From Paenibacillus dokdonensis (GTDB lineage Bacteria > Bacillota > Bacilli > Paenibacillales > Paenibacillaceae): a DNA stretch of 64,000 nucleotides. The stretch is taken from assembly GCF_004916975.1 (NCBI RefSeq), contig NZ_STGQ01000001.1:1698993-1762992 (forward strand). Reading direction: 5' to 3'. The position numbers and the translations under genes were made by a program. Shown in pieces: positions 35,342 through 44,684 of the stretch. Within the stretch, counting starts at the first letter, position 1. Each line of letters opens with the position of its first letter. The notes below the pieces were generated by a model that made no database searches, was not told the origin of the DNA, and saw nothing but the letters and a program-made list of their open reading frames with translations.

Positions 35342-36232
35342 TTAGTTTGGCAATATGCGCTGCCGCTCACTTATCAACTCCATAAAATCTCTTAATGCAT
35401 AAGAAATCCATTTTCGCGGATGCATCACCAACTGCAAATTCAAATGGAAATCCGGATGGACAAAAGGGAGCATTGCGAGTTCTCCTCTTCTAATTTCATC
35501 AATGGCAGCCATTTGCGGCAGGATGGAGATTGCGGAACCTGACATAACACATCTTTTAATGGCCTCGGGATTGCCGAGCTCAAGTCCGATCCCATAAGAA
35601 ATACGATTTCGTTTTAAAAGCTTCTCCAGCATGATCCGGTAATTGCAGCTTTCCTCCGGCATAATCCATTCCACATCAATCAGGTGCTCCAGTCTTACTT
35701 CATCCATTCGTGTGAGCGGATGTTCCGGCTTGGTGATTAGAACGAGAGGTTCTTCCCGCAATGTAAGCCAGGTGAGAGCCGAGTCTGCTGGTTTATTTTC
35801 CAGGATTACTCCGATATCCAGCTCACCTTCTTTAACCTTCATTAGAATATAGTCCTCGCGGTCGGGCTGAAGACGAACATGGAGATCAGGATATCGCTTG
35901 CGGATATCTTGGATAAACGGGGGAAGAAAGTAGGAAGCAATCGAATCGATGGTACCGATGGAAAGGGTACCGCCTCCTTGTTTGCTGAGCTTTTCCTTCG
36001 ATTCCTGATATAGGTCAAGCATTTGCACTGTGATTCGGAGAAGCACTTCTCCTGCGGAAGTAAGCCGCATGCTTTTGCCGAAGCGTTCAAAAAGCTGTAC
36101 TTGATATGCTTTCTCCAGCTTCTGAATTTGTGTTGTCACACTGGACTGGGCATAGCCGAGTTCTTCAGCTGCACGTGTAAAGCTTTGGCGAAGTGCGACC
36201 TCACGAAAGGTCAGAAGATAAGTTAAATCCAT
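35342..36232 (-). CDS. LysR family transcriptional regulator
   Basis: 296 aa. The N-terminal winged helix (FREVALRQSFTRAAEELGYA, then QSSVTTQIQKLEKAYQVQLF) is followed by a periplasmic-binding-like effector domain (LSIGTIDSIASYFLPPFIQD). Divergent from the dapA-like gene 111 bases away, with a T-N11-A palindrome between them; LysR proteins usually activate the divergent gene, so a control link is likely. Effector unknown. Confidence 0.92.
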   Translation of the reverse strand: MDLTYLLTFREVALRQSFTRAAEELGYAQSSVTTQIQKLEKAYQVQLFERFGKSMRLTSAGEVLLRITVQMLDLYQESKEKLSKQGGGTLSIGTIDSIASYFLPPFIQDIRKRYPDLHVRLQPDREDYILMKVKEGELDIGVILENKPADSALTWLTLREEPLVLITKPEHPLTRMDEVRLEHLIDVEWIMPEESCNYRIMLEKLLKRNRISYGIGLELGNPEAIKRCVMSGSAISILPQMAAIDEIRRGELAMLPFVHPDFHLNLQLVMHPRKWISYALRDFMELISERQRILPN

Positions 36233-36253
36233 ATTCTCACTCCATCAATAATA

Positions 36254-36270
36254 TTGATAATACCTATCAA
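36254..36270. promoter_or_regulatory. LysR-type operator (T-N11-A palindrome)
   Basis: TTGATA and TATCAA are separated by ATACC in the gap between the divergent lysR and dapA-like genes. Confidence 0.65.
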
Positions 36271-36342
36271 CTATTATAGATAACGCTGATGACAATTCCT
36301 ATGATAAATTAAAATTAATACAATATCGAGGAGGTAATCCAA

Positions 36343-37236
36343 ATGATGGAAAGACAGGATATGCAGGGTATTTTTGTACCTCTCATTACACCTTTTTCTC
36401 TCGATGGGGAGCTGGATTTGGCTTCGTATCGGAACTATGTCAGTAATCTTTTGTCGCATGATATTCAAGGATTGGTCATTAACGGGACGACTGGGGAAGC
36501 GCCGACGGTACAATGGGAAGAGGTTATGCAGCTTACGAAATCTACTCAAGAGTTCTTGAAAAATAAGAAGCTCGGTGTACCCGTGGTTGTCGGCACAGGG
36601 ACTAATGATACGGCCTCTTCCGTACAGCGGACTGAAATGGCAGCAGAAATCGGAGCGGATGCGGTATTAGTCGTGGTTCCGTATTACAGCAAACCGTCGC
36701 AGCAGGGGATCATAGAGCATTTTCGCAGAATCGCGCAAGTTGGAGTTCCTGTCATTGCCTACGAAATTCCATCCCGCACTGGAGTAAGCTTAAGTATGGA
36801 TACCGCAAGAAGAATTTTGGATATGAATGGAGTTATCGGGATCAAAGACAGTTCTGATCGATTGGAGCTCGTTTCAGAGCTGGCGCGTTCTGGATCGGGT
36901 CCGGTCCTGTGTGGAGATGATCTTCAATTTCATGCCAAGCTGAGTCAGGGTGCCAGCGGAGGGATGCTAGCTTCAGCGAATGTAAATACTCAAGCATTTA
37001 TCGACGTGTATCATCTTTTTCGAAGTGGAGATGTGATTGCAGCCCAACATTCCTTTGACCGGGTGACTCCACTGATTCGTAAGCTTTTTCAGGAATCCAA
37101 TCCCGCTCCTTTAAAATGGATACTTGCAAGACAGGGTTTGATTGCTTCCGATCAGCTCCGCCTGCCAATGACTTCGATCTCTATTGAGCTTGAGGTTGAA
37201 CTGGAACAGCTATTACCAAGTTTTATACAGAGTTAG
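36343..37236 (+). CDS. Dihydrodipicolinate synthase family protein (DapA-like lyase)
   Basis: 297 aa TIM-barrel class I aldolase. The key residues of DapA are present: Thr49-Thr50 (NGTTGE), Tyr114, Tyr140, Arg145 and Schiff-base Lys168 (GIKDSS). However, the usual YNVPSRTG loop reads YEIPSRTG and the gene stands alone under a LysR regulator rather than in a lysine operon. It may therefore be a paralogue acting on another 2-oxo acid (for example in sugar acid or hydroxyproline catabolism). The start is set by GAGGAGGT 9 bases upstream of ATG 36343. Confidence 0.88.
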   Translation: MMERQDMQGIFVPLITPFSLDGELDLASYRNYVSNLLSHDIQGLVINGTTGEAPTVQWEEVMQLTKSTQEFLKNKKLGVPVVVGTGTNDTASSVQRTEMAAEIGADAVLVVVPYYSKPSQQGIIEHFRRIAQVGVPVIAYEIPSRTGVSLSMDTARRILDMNGVIGIKDSSDRLELVSELARSGSGPVLCGDDLQFHAKLSQGASGGMLASANVNTQAFIDVYHLFRSGDVIAAQHSFDRVTPLIRKLFQESNPAPLKWILARQGLIASDQLRLPMTSISIELEVELEQLLPSFIQS

Positions 37237-37244
37237 GAGTAAGA

Positions 37245-37267
37245 GCCGCCTCACGGCGGCCTTTTTG
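37245..37267 (+). terminator. Terminator after the dapA-like gene
   Basis: GCCGCC (37245-37250) and GGCGGC (37255-37260) with loop TCAC, followed by CTTTTT. Confidence 0.88.
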
Positions 37268-37298
37268 CGCTATTTTCATGACGAGCGTGATCTGTGTC

Positions 37299-37955
37299 TT
37301 ACGTTGACTCTGGTCGATTCATGCCTTCTGGCTTCTTCCAGGCAGTCCGATTCGCAATTTCAGCCAGAATCAAAAGGAGCGGAATGGAAATGTAAACACT
37401 CATTCGATAGCTGGCCGGATAAGACCATCCTGAAGCATTGCGTATGAGAAATGTAAGTAGATGTACGGTCAAATTGGTGAAGCAGCAAGCATAGCTCCGT
37501 ACCATCCATTTCCGGTGGCTGTGGATCTGTTTTTTTCTGATCTGGATAAGCGAGATGACGGTAAAGGCGGGCCATATCATGGTTAATACATTAAACGCGA
37601 TACTAACTGATCTTCCTCCTGTCGCGTATGGAGCCATATAACCCGATGTAAGTCCCACAATCATGACGGCGGCAACGTATATGTAACCATTCAGCTTATG
37701 TAATTTCCGGTGCTTCCTGCGGATCGTGCTGGCGAAATTCACGGCTCCCGATATCAGCGTAATACAGGCAAATACTACATGTACCTTCATCATCGCCAAC
37801 CAAATGGTCGTGTTTAACGGGTGCAGCAGATTGGTTTTGAAGCCTAAAAAACCGGCTGACTGCGGATCATATATGATTTGGACATAGGCAATGTAAAGGA
37901 TAAATAGGAAGATGACGGCTAGCATCAGCGTATAGAATCGTTTGGTATTTGACAT
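37299..37955 (-). CDS. DUF2306 family membrane protein
   Basis: 218 aa with about six or seven membrane helices. The pattern of conserved basic and His residues between helices (RRKHRKLHKLNGYIYV, then IHSHRKWMVRSYA) is that of DUF2306 proteins, predicted membrane proteins of unknown function with possible haem-binding histidines. Monocistronic on the minus strand. Nothing links it to neighbours. Confidence 0.75.
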   Translation of the reverse strand: MSNTKRFYTLMLAVIFLFILYIAYVQIIYDPQSAGFLGFKTNLLHPLNTTIWLAMMKVHVVFACITLISGAVNFASTIRRKHRKLHKLNGYIYVAAVMIVGLTSGYMAPYATGGRSVSIAFNVLTMIWPAFTVISLIQIRKKQIHSHRKWMVRSYACCFTNLTVHLLTFLIRNASGWSYPASYRMSVYISIPLLLILAEIANRTAWKKPEGMNRPEST

Positions 37956-38135
37956 GCAGTTATTTTATCATGAATGTGGGTGTATTCGTCACAAATTTAG
38001 AAGCTGCAGGCATGTATGCTTTAGTTAGGGTAGCGGCAGATTGCCACCAGTACATTACCTGTCGACGATCCTTTATAATAGAAGGAGAACCGCAGGGTAA
38101 GTTAAGAACAGCGGAGTCATTAAACGAAGGGGATT

Positions 38136-39268
38136 ATGAATTTGGCAACACAAAGAGAACGGATATTGGAACATTTACATACACAGATAAAAGCAGAGGA
38201 ACATATTATCGGAGTCGCTGTGGGAGCGGGATTCTCGGCCAAATATGCCGTAAAAGGCGGAGCGGATCTGATTTTGGCATTAAACTCGGGCCGGTTCAGA
38301 CAGATGGGGCTGGGCTCTATCGCCGGCTTTATGCCGTTTGCAAACAGTAATGAGATGGTGATGGATTTTGGCTCGCGGGAAATTTTGTCCGTGGTCAGGG
38401 ATAACCCTGTGGTCTTTGGCCTTTGCGGAACGGATCCGTTAATCGACCTGCCGTCTTACTTGAATATAATTCAAAACAGCGGCTTTGCCGGGATTATTAA
38501 TTATCCGACGCTTGGACTCATTGATGGCAAGTTCCGTGAAGCACTGGAGGAAGAGGGGATGTCTTACCTTCAGGAGGTAGAAGCTGTGAGGCTGGCCCAT
38601 AAACGGGATATGTTTACCTTGGCGCAGGCGGATTAATGGGTACGAAGAAAGTTCTGTCGCTGGAAAAAGGGGCGGAGATCGCCAGACAAATTTTTGCTGT
38701 ATGCGATGCATCGGAACGGAATCCGATCAAGCTTGTGTATGGTGGTCCAGTGCATACGCCGATTGATGTGCAGTATATGTACGACAATACCTCAGCGATG
38801 GGATATGTCGGTGGTTCGAGTTTTGAACGGATACCAACGGAAGAGGCGATCGTGGAAGCGACGTACCGCTTCAAAATTACTGGCCAGCTGGAGCAGGATC
38901 AGCAGTTGATGGACAAGCTCAGCCGCTCCGAGGAGCCCTATGATTATGTCTTTTTTGTTAAAGAGCATATTGCTCAGAATTATATGAACAACATTTCACT
39001 GACCGATCTTGCGGACCAGATCCATGTATCACGGACGCACTTAAGCGCTCTATTCAACAAAGAAGTGGGCTGCACTTTTCCGGAATACATCGCGAAATAC
39101 CGCATTCATAAGGCACAGGACGTAATGAAGCATACCAAGCTTTCCTTAACTCGGATCGCGGAGCTGGTAGGTTATCCCGATTATGTTCACTTCAGCAAAA
39201 CCTTCAAAAAATACACAGGGTTAACCCCGCAAAACTTCCGCAAGCAAATCGAAGACAAATATACATAA
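38136..39268 (+). pseudogene. TIM-barrel (PEP hydrolase-like) sensor fused to AraC DNA-binding domain, broken by a deletion
   Basis: Two ORFs, 38136-38636 and 38636-39268, share the junction TAATG. Aligned by eye with the intact paralogue at 40653-41477, the first ORF covers the N-terminal two thirds of the TIM barrel (to HKRDMFTLAQAD) and the second resumes at MGTKKVLSLEKGAEIARQIF; roughly 28 residues, matching [20 protein letters not shown] and the following segment, are missing. That fits a deletion of about 85 bases. The second ORF ends with a complete AraC helix-turn-helix pair (ISLTDLADQIHVSRTHLSAL, YPDYVHFSKTFKKYTGLTPQ). The intact gene would encode a regulator for the following operon. 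Translational coupling of two separate proteins is a less likely alternative. Confidence 0.72.
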
Positions 39269-39394
39269 AGATCATACAAGGATACGATTACTTTATTATG
39301 AAAGCGCTGTATTATGGGGGTGTAGAGGTTAACGTCAAGGTCCGGGTAGGGCTGGGGGCGGTTCCTGATTGCAGTTCATGAAGGAGGTTATACG

Positions 39395-40627
39395 GTGAAA
39401 ACGATAGCTATAGCGGGAACATTTGATTCAAAAGGTGCTGAATTTTTATATGTGAAATCCGTCATTGAGAGTCTGGGCCTAAATACATTCACGATCCATA
39501 GTGGAGTATTCGAGCCCATGTTTACACCGGATGTATCCAACACAGAAGTCGGAGAGGCTGCTGGCCTTGATATTGTTGAAATTGCTGCCAGAAAGGACCG
39601 GGCTGCCGGGACGGAGGCGTTGGCAAAAGGAATGGAGAGAATCGTTCCCCAGCTATATGCTGAAGGGAAGTTCGACGGCATTCTATCTTTTGGCGGTACC
39701 GGAGGAACATCGATCGTCACTGCCGGCATGAGGGCATTGCCGATTGGTGTGCCCAAATTGATGGTCTCTACGGTTGCTTCCGGGAATACGGCCCCATATG
39801 TGGGAACAAGCGACATTATCATGTTTCCATCCATTGTGGACGTGGCAGGATTGAATTCATTTTCAACCAAAATCTTTACCAATGCCGTTCATGCTATGGC
39901 CGGTATGGTCCAGTTTGAATCCGAGCCTCCCCGGGATAAAAAACCGCTGATTGCAGCCACCATGTTTGGCGTCACTACGCCATGTGTTACTTACGCAAGA
40001 GAATTTCTGGAGGAGCAAGGATATGAAGTGCTTGTATTCCATGCGACGGGTACCGGCGGTCAAACGATGGAAAGCCTCATTGAAGGCGGGTTCATTGACG
40101 GCGTACTGGATCTCACGACAACCGAATGGTGCGATGAGCTGGTTGGGGGCGTTTTAGCTGCGGGTCCGAATCGGCTTGAGGCAGCAGGACGCTGCAAAGT
40201 GCCGCAGGTCGTATCGACAGGGGCGCTGGATATGGTGAACTTCGGACCGTACGATTCCGTACCTGAAGTGTTCAAGGATCGCAATCTGTACAAGCATAAT
40301 CCATCGGTAACGCTAATGCGGACTACGGTGGAGGAGAACCGTCAGCTGGGGGAGATCATTGCTGAGAAATTAAATCAAGCGCAGGGCCCAACCGTGCTGA
40401 TTCTTCCTCTGAAAGGCGTGTCGATGCTCGATGTTGAAGGGGAGCCCTTCCGTGGCATCGAGGAGGACGAAGTACTATTTAACACATTAAAACAGAACAT
40501 TGACCGTCAAGCCGTTGAACTGATCGAAGTAGATACAGATATCAACGATCAGGCTTTTGCGGTCGCCGCCGCCAAGAAACTGGTTGAGATGATACGACAA
40601 AACCAACCGCAGAACACCATGAACTAA
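39395..40627 (+). CDS. UPF0261 / Tm-1-like ATP-binding domain protein
   Basis: 410 aa from GTG 39395, with AAGGAGGT upstream. The N-terminus [20 protein letters not shown] and the glycine-rich FGGTGGTS segment define UPF0261, the same fold as the N-terminal, nucleotide-binding half of tomato Tm-1, which inhibits tobamovirus replication. In bacteria and fungi the two Tm-1 halves are often adjacent genes or fused; here the TIM-barrel partner follows after 25 bases. The bacterial function is unknown, though a metabolic role is assumed. Operon with the downstream gene. Confidence 0.9.
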   Translation: MKTIAIAGTFDSKGAEFLYVKSVIESLGLNTFTIHSGVFEPMFTPDVSNTEVGEAAGLDIVEIAARKDRAAGTEALAKGMERIVPQLYAEGKFDGILSFGGTGGTSIVTAGMRALPIGVPKLMVSTVASGNTAPYVGTSDIIMFPSIVDVAGLNSFSTKIFTNAVHAMAGMVQFESEPPRDKKPLIAATMFGVTTPCVTYAREFLEEQGYEVLVFHATGTGGQTMESLIEGGFIDGVLDLTTTEWCDELVGGVLAAGPNRLEAAGRCKVPQVVSTGALDMVNFGPYDSVPEVFKDRNLYKHNPSVTLMRTTVEENRQLGEIIAEKLNQAQGPTVLILPLKGVSMLDVEGEPFRGIEEDEVLFNTLKQNIDRQAVELIEVDTDINDQAFAVAAAKKLVEMIRQNQPQNTMN

Positions 40628-40652
40628 ATACACTGGAGGAGGAAATCATACA

Positions 40653-41477
40653 ATGAAAACAAGAACAGAGATATTGGCAGAATTAAAAGCAGAGGTTGCC
40701 GCAGGACATGTACTTTTGGGAGCAGGTGCAGGAACCGGGATTTCAGCGAAAAGTGCCGAAGCAGGCGGAGTCGATCTGATCATTATATACAACTCGGGAC
40801 GTTACCGGATGGCTGGACGCGGCTCACTCGCAGGACTGATGGCTTACGGGGATGCCAACCAAATCGTCGTTGATATGGGCAATGAGGTGCTTCCTGTGGT
40901 GAAGGATACACCCGTACTGGCTGGCGTATGTGGCACAGATCCATTCCGCATCATGGATATTTTCTTGAAACAGCTTAAAGAGCAGGGATTTGCAGGCGTG
41001 CAAAACTTTCCCACAGTGGGTCTGATCGACGGGGTATTCCGTGCGAATCTTGAAGAGACAGGAATGGGTTACGGTCTGGAAGTGGATATGATCCGGAAAG
41101 CACATGAGCTGGATTTGCTGACAACGCCATACGTATTTGATGTTGAACAAGCGAAAAAGATGGCTGAAGCCGGGGCCGATGTTCTGGTCGCTCATATGGG
41201 ATTGACGACAAAAGGGACCATTGGTGCCAAAACGGCGCTCACTCTTGATGATTGCGTCGAAAAAATCCAGGCGATTTGTGATGCAGGCAAAGCGGTTAAT
41301 CCGGATATCATGATCTTGTGTCATGGAGGTCCGATTGCAGAGCCCGGGGATGCAGAGTATGTACTGTCGAAAACCAAGGGAGTGGAGGGCTTCTTCGGAG
41401 CATCCAGCATTGAGCGTTTTGCCACCGAGGTTGGTATCAAGCAGCAAACGGAAGCATTTAAGAACATATTGAAGTAA
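40653..41477 (+). CDS. PEP hydrolase-like TIM-barrel protein (Tm-1 C-terminal domain homologue)
   Basis: 274 aa. [20 protein letters not shown], the segment [27 protein letters not shown] and [15 protein letters not shown] are typical of the TIM-barrel signal transduction / phosphoenolpyruvate hydrolase-like family (PF09370 type), the C-terminal half of plant Tm-1. GGAGGAGG precedes ATG 40653. It is clearly paralogous to the sensor domain of the broken AraC regulator upstream. Probably forms a complex or pathway step with the UPF0261 protein. Enzymatic activity not established. Confidence 0.88.
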   Translation: MKTRTEILAELKAEVAAGHVLLGAGAGTGISAKSAEAGGVDLIIIYNSGRYRMAGRGSLAGLMAYGDANQIVVDMGNEVLPVVKDTPVLAGVCGTDPFRIMDIFLKQLKEQGFAGVQNFPTVGLIDGVFRANLEETGMGYGLEVDMIRKAHELDLLTTPYVFDVEQAKKMAEAGADVLVAHMGLTTKGTIGAKTALTLDDCVEKIQAICDAGKAVNPDIMILCHGGPIAEPGDAEYVLSKTKGVEGFFGASSIERFATEVGIKQQTEAFKNILK

Positions 41478-41510
41478 GGTATAGCCTATCATAAAGCGTT
41501 AAAAGAGATG

Positions 41511-41584
41511 AAAGCCATAGCTGTTACCCGGCACCGAGAGTAGGAGGAGTTACTTTCGGGCATGGGATCAGCTGTGGCTTTTTA
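41511..41584. terminator. Long hairpin at the end of the Tm-1-like operon and the GNAT gene
   Basis: AAAGCCATAGCTG (41511-41523) pairs with CAGCTGTGGCTTT (41569-41581), with an inner CCCG/CGGG stem, followed by TT. It overlaps the stop codon of the convergent GNAT gene. Confidence 0.7.
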
Positions 41585-42095
41585 GGTCCAGGCGCCAATT
41601 ATTGCATCTCATGAAGCTTCCTTTCGGATATTCGAAATCACATTCGGAGATCAGAGTGAAGCCCAATTTACGGCAAATTCCATTAGAAGCAGGATTGTCG
41701 ACCGAAGGGAAGGCATGTATATATCGGTGCTTTTTCTGTTCGCGAGCGCTGGCAATGGCCGCCGTTGTCGCGGCAGTAGCTATACCCTGATTCTGGAATG
41801 GGGGAAGGATGCCCCAACCGATTTCATAGATTGTCTCCTCTTGCCAGACGCTCTCCCAGTAACCAACGTTGCCGACGGGTTCGTCATGAGGGGCCAATAT
41901 GATGCTGAACATGCAACCTGTACCTGTTTCTGCGATACCGATGTACCGCTTGTGCCTTTCAATGACTTGTTCCTCTGTTTCCGGACCGCCAAGATGCTCG
42001 AGCATTTGCGGCGTATTCAAACGGTACAACAAATTAAGATTAGTCTCATCCCATGGATTGATAAGCACCCGAAAATCGTTTTTCTGAATTCGCAA
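41568..42095 (-). CDS. GNAT family acetyltransferase (RimJ/RimL type)
   Basis: 175 aa. The acetyl-CoA site GWGILPPFQNQGIATAATTA (Q-x-x-G-x-A) and ASNGICRKLGFTLISECDFE are typical GNAT features. Possible roles are acetylation of a protein N-terminus or a small molecule. Single gene, convergent with the Tm-1-like operon. Confidence 0.9.
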   Translation of the reverse strand: MRIQKNDFRVLINPWDETNLNLLYRLNTPQMLEHLGGPETEEQVIERHKRYIGIAETGTGCMFSIILAPHDEPVGNVGYWESVWQEETIYEIGWGILPPFQNQGIATAATTAAIASAREQKKHRYIHAFPSVDNPASNGICRKLGFTLISECDFEYPKGSFMRCNNWRLDLKSHS

Positions 42096-42179
42096 AGTAA
42101 ACCCTCCTGCTTGATAAAATGAACAGAACGTATGTTCTGTATTATATACCGAAAAATGGAGGTTGTCATGTAAAAGATA

Positions 42180-42740
42180 TCATTTTACAAGCTTTTTGAT
42201 TTTATTGCCCGTCTTCACATAACCAAATCCAAGCAATACAAAGAGAATGAAATAAATCGCCATGACAGGAACAATAATTCCCCATAACCTGTCACTAAAC
42301 CGTGACAGCAGATTGGTCATATTGGCTGAAAAAATCACTATATTTGCGATAAACACGCCGCCCATCACACGTTGGATTTTCTTATATTGCGCGATGAGAG
42401 ACTCTCGATCCGTATACAACCGTGGGGGTTCTCCCGGCATAAATTCCTTACGGAAATAGTGCCAAGTACCTCCGTAGGAGACTACATACTCCCAACCCGC
42501 ATCCTGATACAAATCGAGATAATCCTGCATCGTACGATTTTTCTTAAGGCCAGGCTGATAATCCAAGCGATACGTGAATCGAGTCGTCGGGTCACATGTG
42601 AAAAAGCTTTTTAAAGCTCCGGCCTTTTTCAGATGCAGTCCTTGCTCGGATAGTTCATTGATCCATTGTTCCTCTTTCTCATAATTCCAGCTCATCGTTA
42701 TACGGTATCTTTTCTCCAAGCGCTCTACCATTGACCTCAC
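42180..42740 (-). CDS. DUF2812 domain membrane protein
   Basis: 186 aa. A soluble N-terminal part with WNYEKEEQWINELSEQGLHL and FTYRLDYQPGLKKN (DUF2812) is followed by two membrane helices (about 130-150 and 158-178). DUF2812 genes are regularly paired with PadR regulators in Bacillales. Its start overlaps the padR stop by 4 bases (ATGA), so it is cotranscribed with and probably controlled by that regulator. Function unknown. Confidence 0.85.
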   Translation of the reverse strand: MRSMVERLEKRYRITMSWNYEKEEQWINELSEQGLHLKKAGALKSFFTCDPTTRFTYRLDYQPGLKKNRTMQDYLDLYQDAGWEYVVSYGGTWHYFRKEFMPGEPPRLYTDRESLIAQYKKIQRVMGGVFIANIVIFSANMTNLLSRFSDRLWGIIVPVMAIYFILFVLLGFGYVKTGNKIKKLVK

Positions 42741-43075
42741 TCCTTTTCGTCAATCCGTACTTGCTGCCCAGCCTTCAGTAGCTCCTCAAGACGTTCAATT
42801 TCTGCTGCAACAACGATTTTTCCGTCTTCCGTAATTTCATACATCTTGCGCCGACTATCCGTTCCTTCGGGAATGGGAAAATGGTCGATTAATCCTTTAT
42901 TCAGTAATGTGTTAAGAGCGGTATACAATGTGCCGGCTCCAATTTTGACTCTGCCATGACTTAATTTCTCGGTATCTTGCATAATCCCATATCCATGTGA
43001 AGGCTCTTTATACAATGCAATCAGGATATAATAGAAGGCTTCGGTTAATGGAAGCATCTCTTTCCGTTTATCCAA
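42737..43075 (-). CDS. PadR family transcriptional regulator
   Basis: 112 aa. Winged helix of PadR type: LPLTEAFYYILIALYKEPSH, GYGIMQDTEKLSHGRVKIGA, GTLYTALNTLLNKGLIDHFP, then a C-terminal dimerisation helix. The promoter upstream is covered by perfect palindromes, so the gene pair is probably autorepressed and induced by a membrane or antibiotic stress signal. First gene of the padR-DUF2812 operon. Confidence 0.94.
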   Translation of the reverse strand: MDKRKEMLPLTEAFYYILIALYKEPSHGYGIMQDTEKLSHGRVKIGAGTLYTALNTLLNKGLIDHFPIPEGTDSRRKMYEITEDGKIVVAAEIERLEELLKAGQQVRIDEKE

Positions 43076-43108
43076 CCGTTCCCCTCCATTCTTTTGATAT
43101 GATGGTTT

Positions 43109-43155
43109 AATATATCGTATGACGATATATTAATATACGATATATCGTTTGTCAA
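43109..43155 (-). promoter_or_regulatory. padR promoter with overlapping palindromic operators
   Basis: On the minus strand TTGACA (43150-43155) and TAATAT (43127-43132) are 17 bases apart. AATATATCGT (43109-43118) and ACGATATATT (43122-43131) form a perfect palindrome covering the -10 and start region, and ACGATATATCGT (43137-43148) is a second one inside the spacer. Confidence 0.8.
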
Positions 43156-43549
43156 TATATATCTGTGTTTTTTTTCCACATGGAGGAGAGGGTGGAAATC
43201 ATGCCAATGAAGGAATGCCATGCAAAAAAACATAACCATTGCAGGGGGCATCATATGCCGGAATGGTCTTGTCGATATTGATTAAACTGCTGGTCCCATA
43301 GATATAAATTATGTCGGGTTGGTTGGATACTGTCCCAGGCCGACACGTTCTCCGACTCTGGGGATTTGTAATAGGCGGCTGATGACGGATGCATCGATGG
43401 TCCCATGCGTTTCATAAAAATGATCCATATACTAGTCATAAACCGGCAGAGCCCAATGAAATAGCTGTTTCCTAAGTTTATTTAAATCGAAAAGAGTGTA
43501 TATCAAATACGATACGAATATATAAGTAAACATTGGAGGCAACGTTAAA
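43156..43549. other. Non-coding stretch upstream of the SUFU gene
   Basis: No conserved gene recognised. It holds a possible 26-codon Cys/His-rich ORF at 43201-43281 and, on the minus strand, a 39-codon open frame at 43309-43428 without a ribosome site. Promoters for the SUFU gene are presumably in the last 100 bases. Confidence 0.5.
43201..43281 (+). CDS. Possible Cys/His-rich 26-residue peptide
   Basis: ATG 43201 is preceded by a very strong purine-rich site (GGAGGAGAGGGTGG, ending 5 bases upstream). The frame codes for 26 residues with three Cys and five His (MPMKECHAKKHNHCRGHHMP, then EWSCRY), suggestive of metal binding. The composition bias may be chance; no homologue is known to me. 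Confidence 0.3.
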   Translation: MPMKECHAKKHNHCRGHHMPEWSCRY

Positions 43550-44611
43550 ATGAGTGAAGAACTAAACACATCCGGTTGGGATGCCATTGATCAGGAATTA
43601 TCGAAGATTTACGGGGTTCAGGAGCCAAAGCATTATGGAACGCTCATTTCATATGCACTTGGGGGTCAGGATCCGTTGGATGGAATCAGTGCGTATAAGA
43701 GTGATACACCAGCTCCTCACTGGCATTTCGTAACCTATGGATTCACGGAGCTGTATGAAAAGGAATCGGATCATACCGAGGACAGTGGATATGGATTTGA
43801 ATTGACGTTCAGACTCGCCCGGAAGGAAGAAGAGGAGGAACCGCCTGCATGGGCGCTAAACCTGCTTCAAAATATGGGCAGATATGTTTTTAATAGCGGA
43901 AATATTTTTAGATCAGGTGATTACTTGGATGCAAACGGTCCGATATGCCTGAATGCCGATACACGCCTCTCCGCGCTGGCCTTTGTGCATGATCCTGAGC
44001 TACCTGCAATTCATACATCAAATGGACGGGTGGAGTTCTTGCAGATGGTTGGCATCACGGGTGATGAACTTGAGGCGATGCAAACCTGGAATACGCTTGG
44101 AGTGCTTTCCGCAGGTTTAAGTTATATGCCTTCTTACATAACCGATTTAACGCGAGACTCACTTCTTTAAATTTCTTCCATCTCGGAATCGATTGAGCGG
44201 GGAATGGAAGAAGAAGGCTCGAATACTGGCTTTTTATATGTGGATCAGCTGGCTTGGGCTCCGGGGAAGAAAAGTTGGCTAAGCAAGTCTCCTGATATGC
44301 TCAAGTTAGGTGCGAAGCAAGCGGGAATCATTGGAAAGCTGCTCCGCGGACGAATTTTGAAAGGGAAAAGCCTGAGCTTGGTGGGCCCTGAAATCCGGCT
44401 TGTTTTTGAACCAGGGGAGAAGGCTGGCTATGCAATGCAAGAAAATGAGGTCCGGATTACGCTGGATGCATTGACTGCGGCTGAGTTTAGCCGGAGCTTA
44501 CTGCCTAGGGAAATCATTTTTGAGGTTTCTTCTTTACAAGGCATCGCCATTCAAATTGTGAAAACCAACATTAAGGATAATGAAGGAAACGTGGTAAAGA
44601 CCATCGGTTGA
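43550..44611 (+). pseudogene. Suppressor-of-fused (SUFU) domain protein with an in-frame stop codon
   Basis: One continuous reading frame of 353 codons interrupted by TAA at 44168-44170. Before the stop: WDAIDQELSKIYGVQEPKHY, then APHWHFVTYGFTELY and DSGYGFELTFRLARK, the SUFU domain (about residues 10-205). After it, in the same frame, ERGMEEEGSNTGFLYVDQLA to the C-terminal domain. A single change from a sense codon such as AAA would explain the stop. Bacterial SUFU proteins are predicted immunity proteins against polymorphic toxins. Both halves look otherwise undamaged, so the mutation is recent or the stop is read through. The first ORF alone would still hold most of the SUFU domain. Confidence 0.82.
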
Positions 44612-44684
44612 CCGTCATACTATATTTGCTCACAGGATAAGCTTACCGCAATGTTATACCAACATTGTTAACATAACGGATAGA

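Noticed and set aside
37949..38350. ORF of 133 aa overlapping the start of the TIM-AraC gene
   Set aside because: Out of frame with the conserved TIM-barrel coding sequence and with no ribosome site.
43251..43439. Minus-strand ORF of 62 aa before the SUFU gene
   Set aside because: No ribosome site, unusual composition and no recognisable domain.
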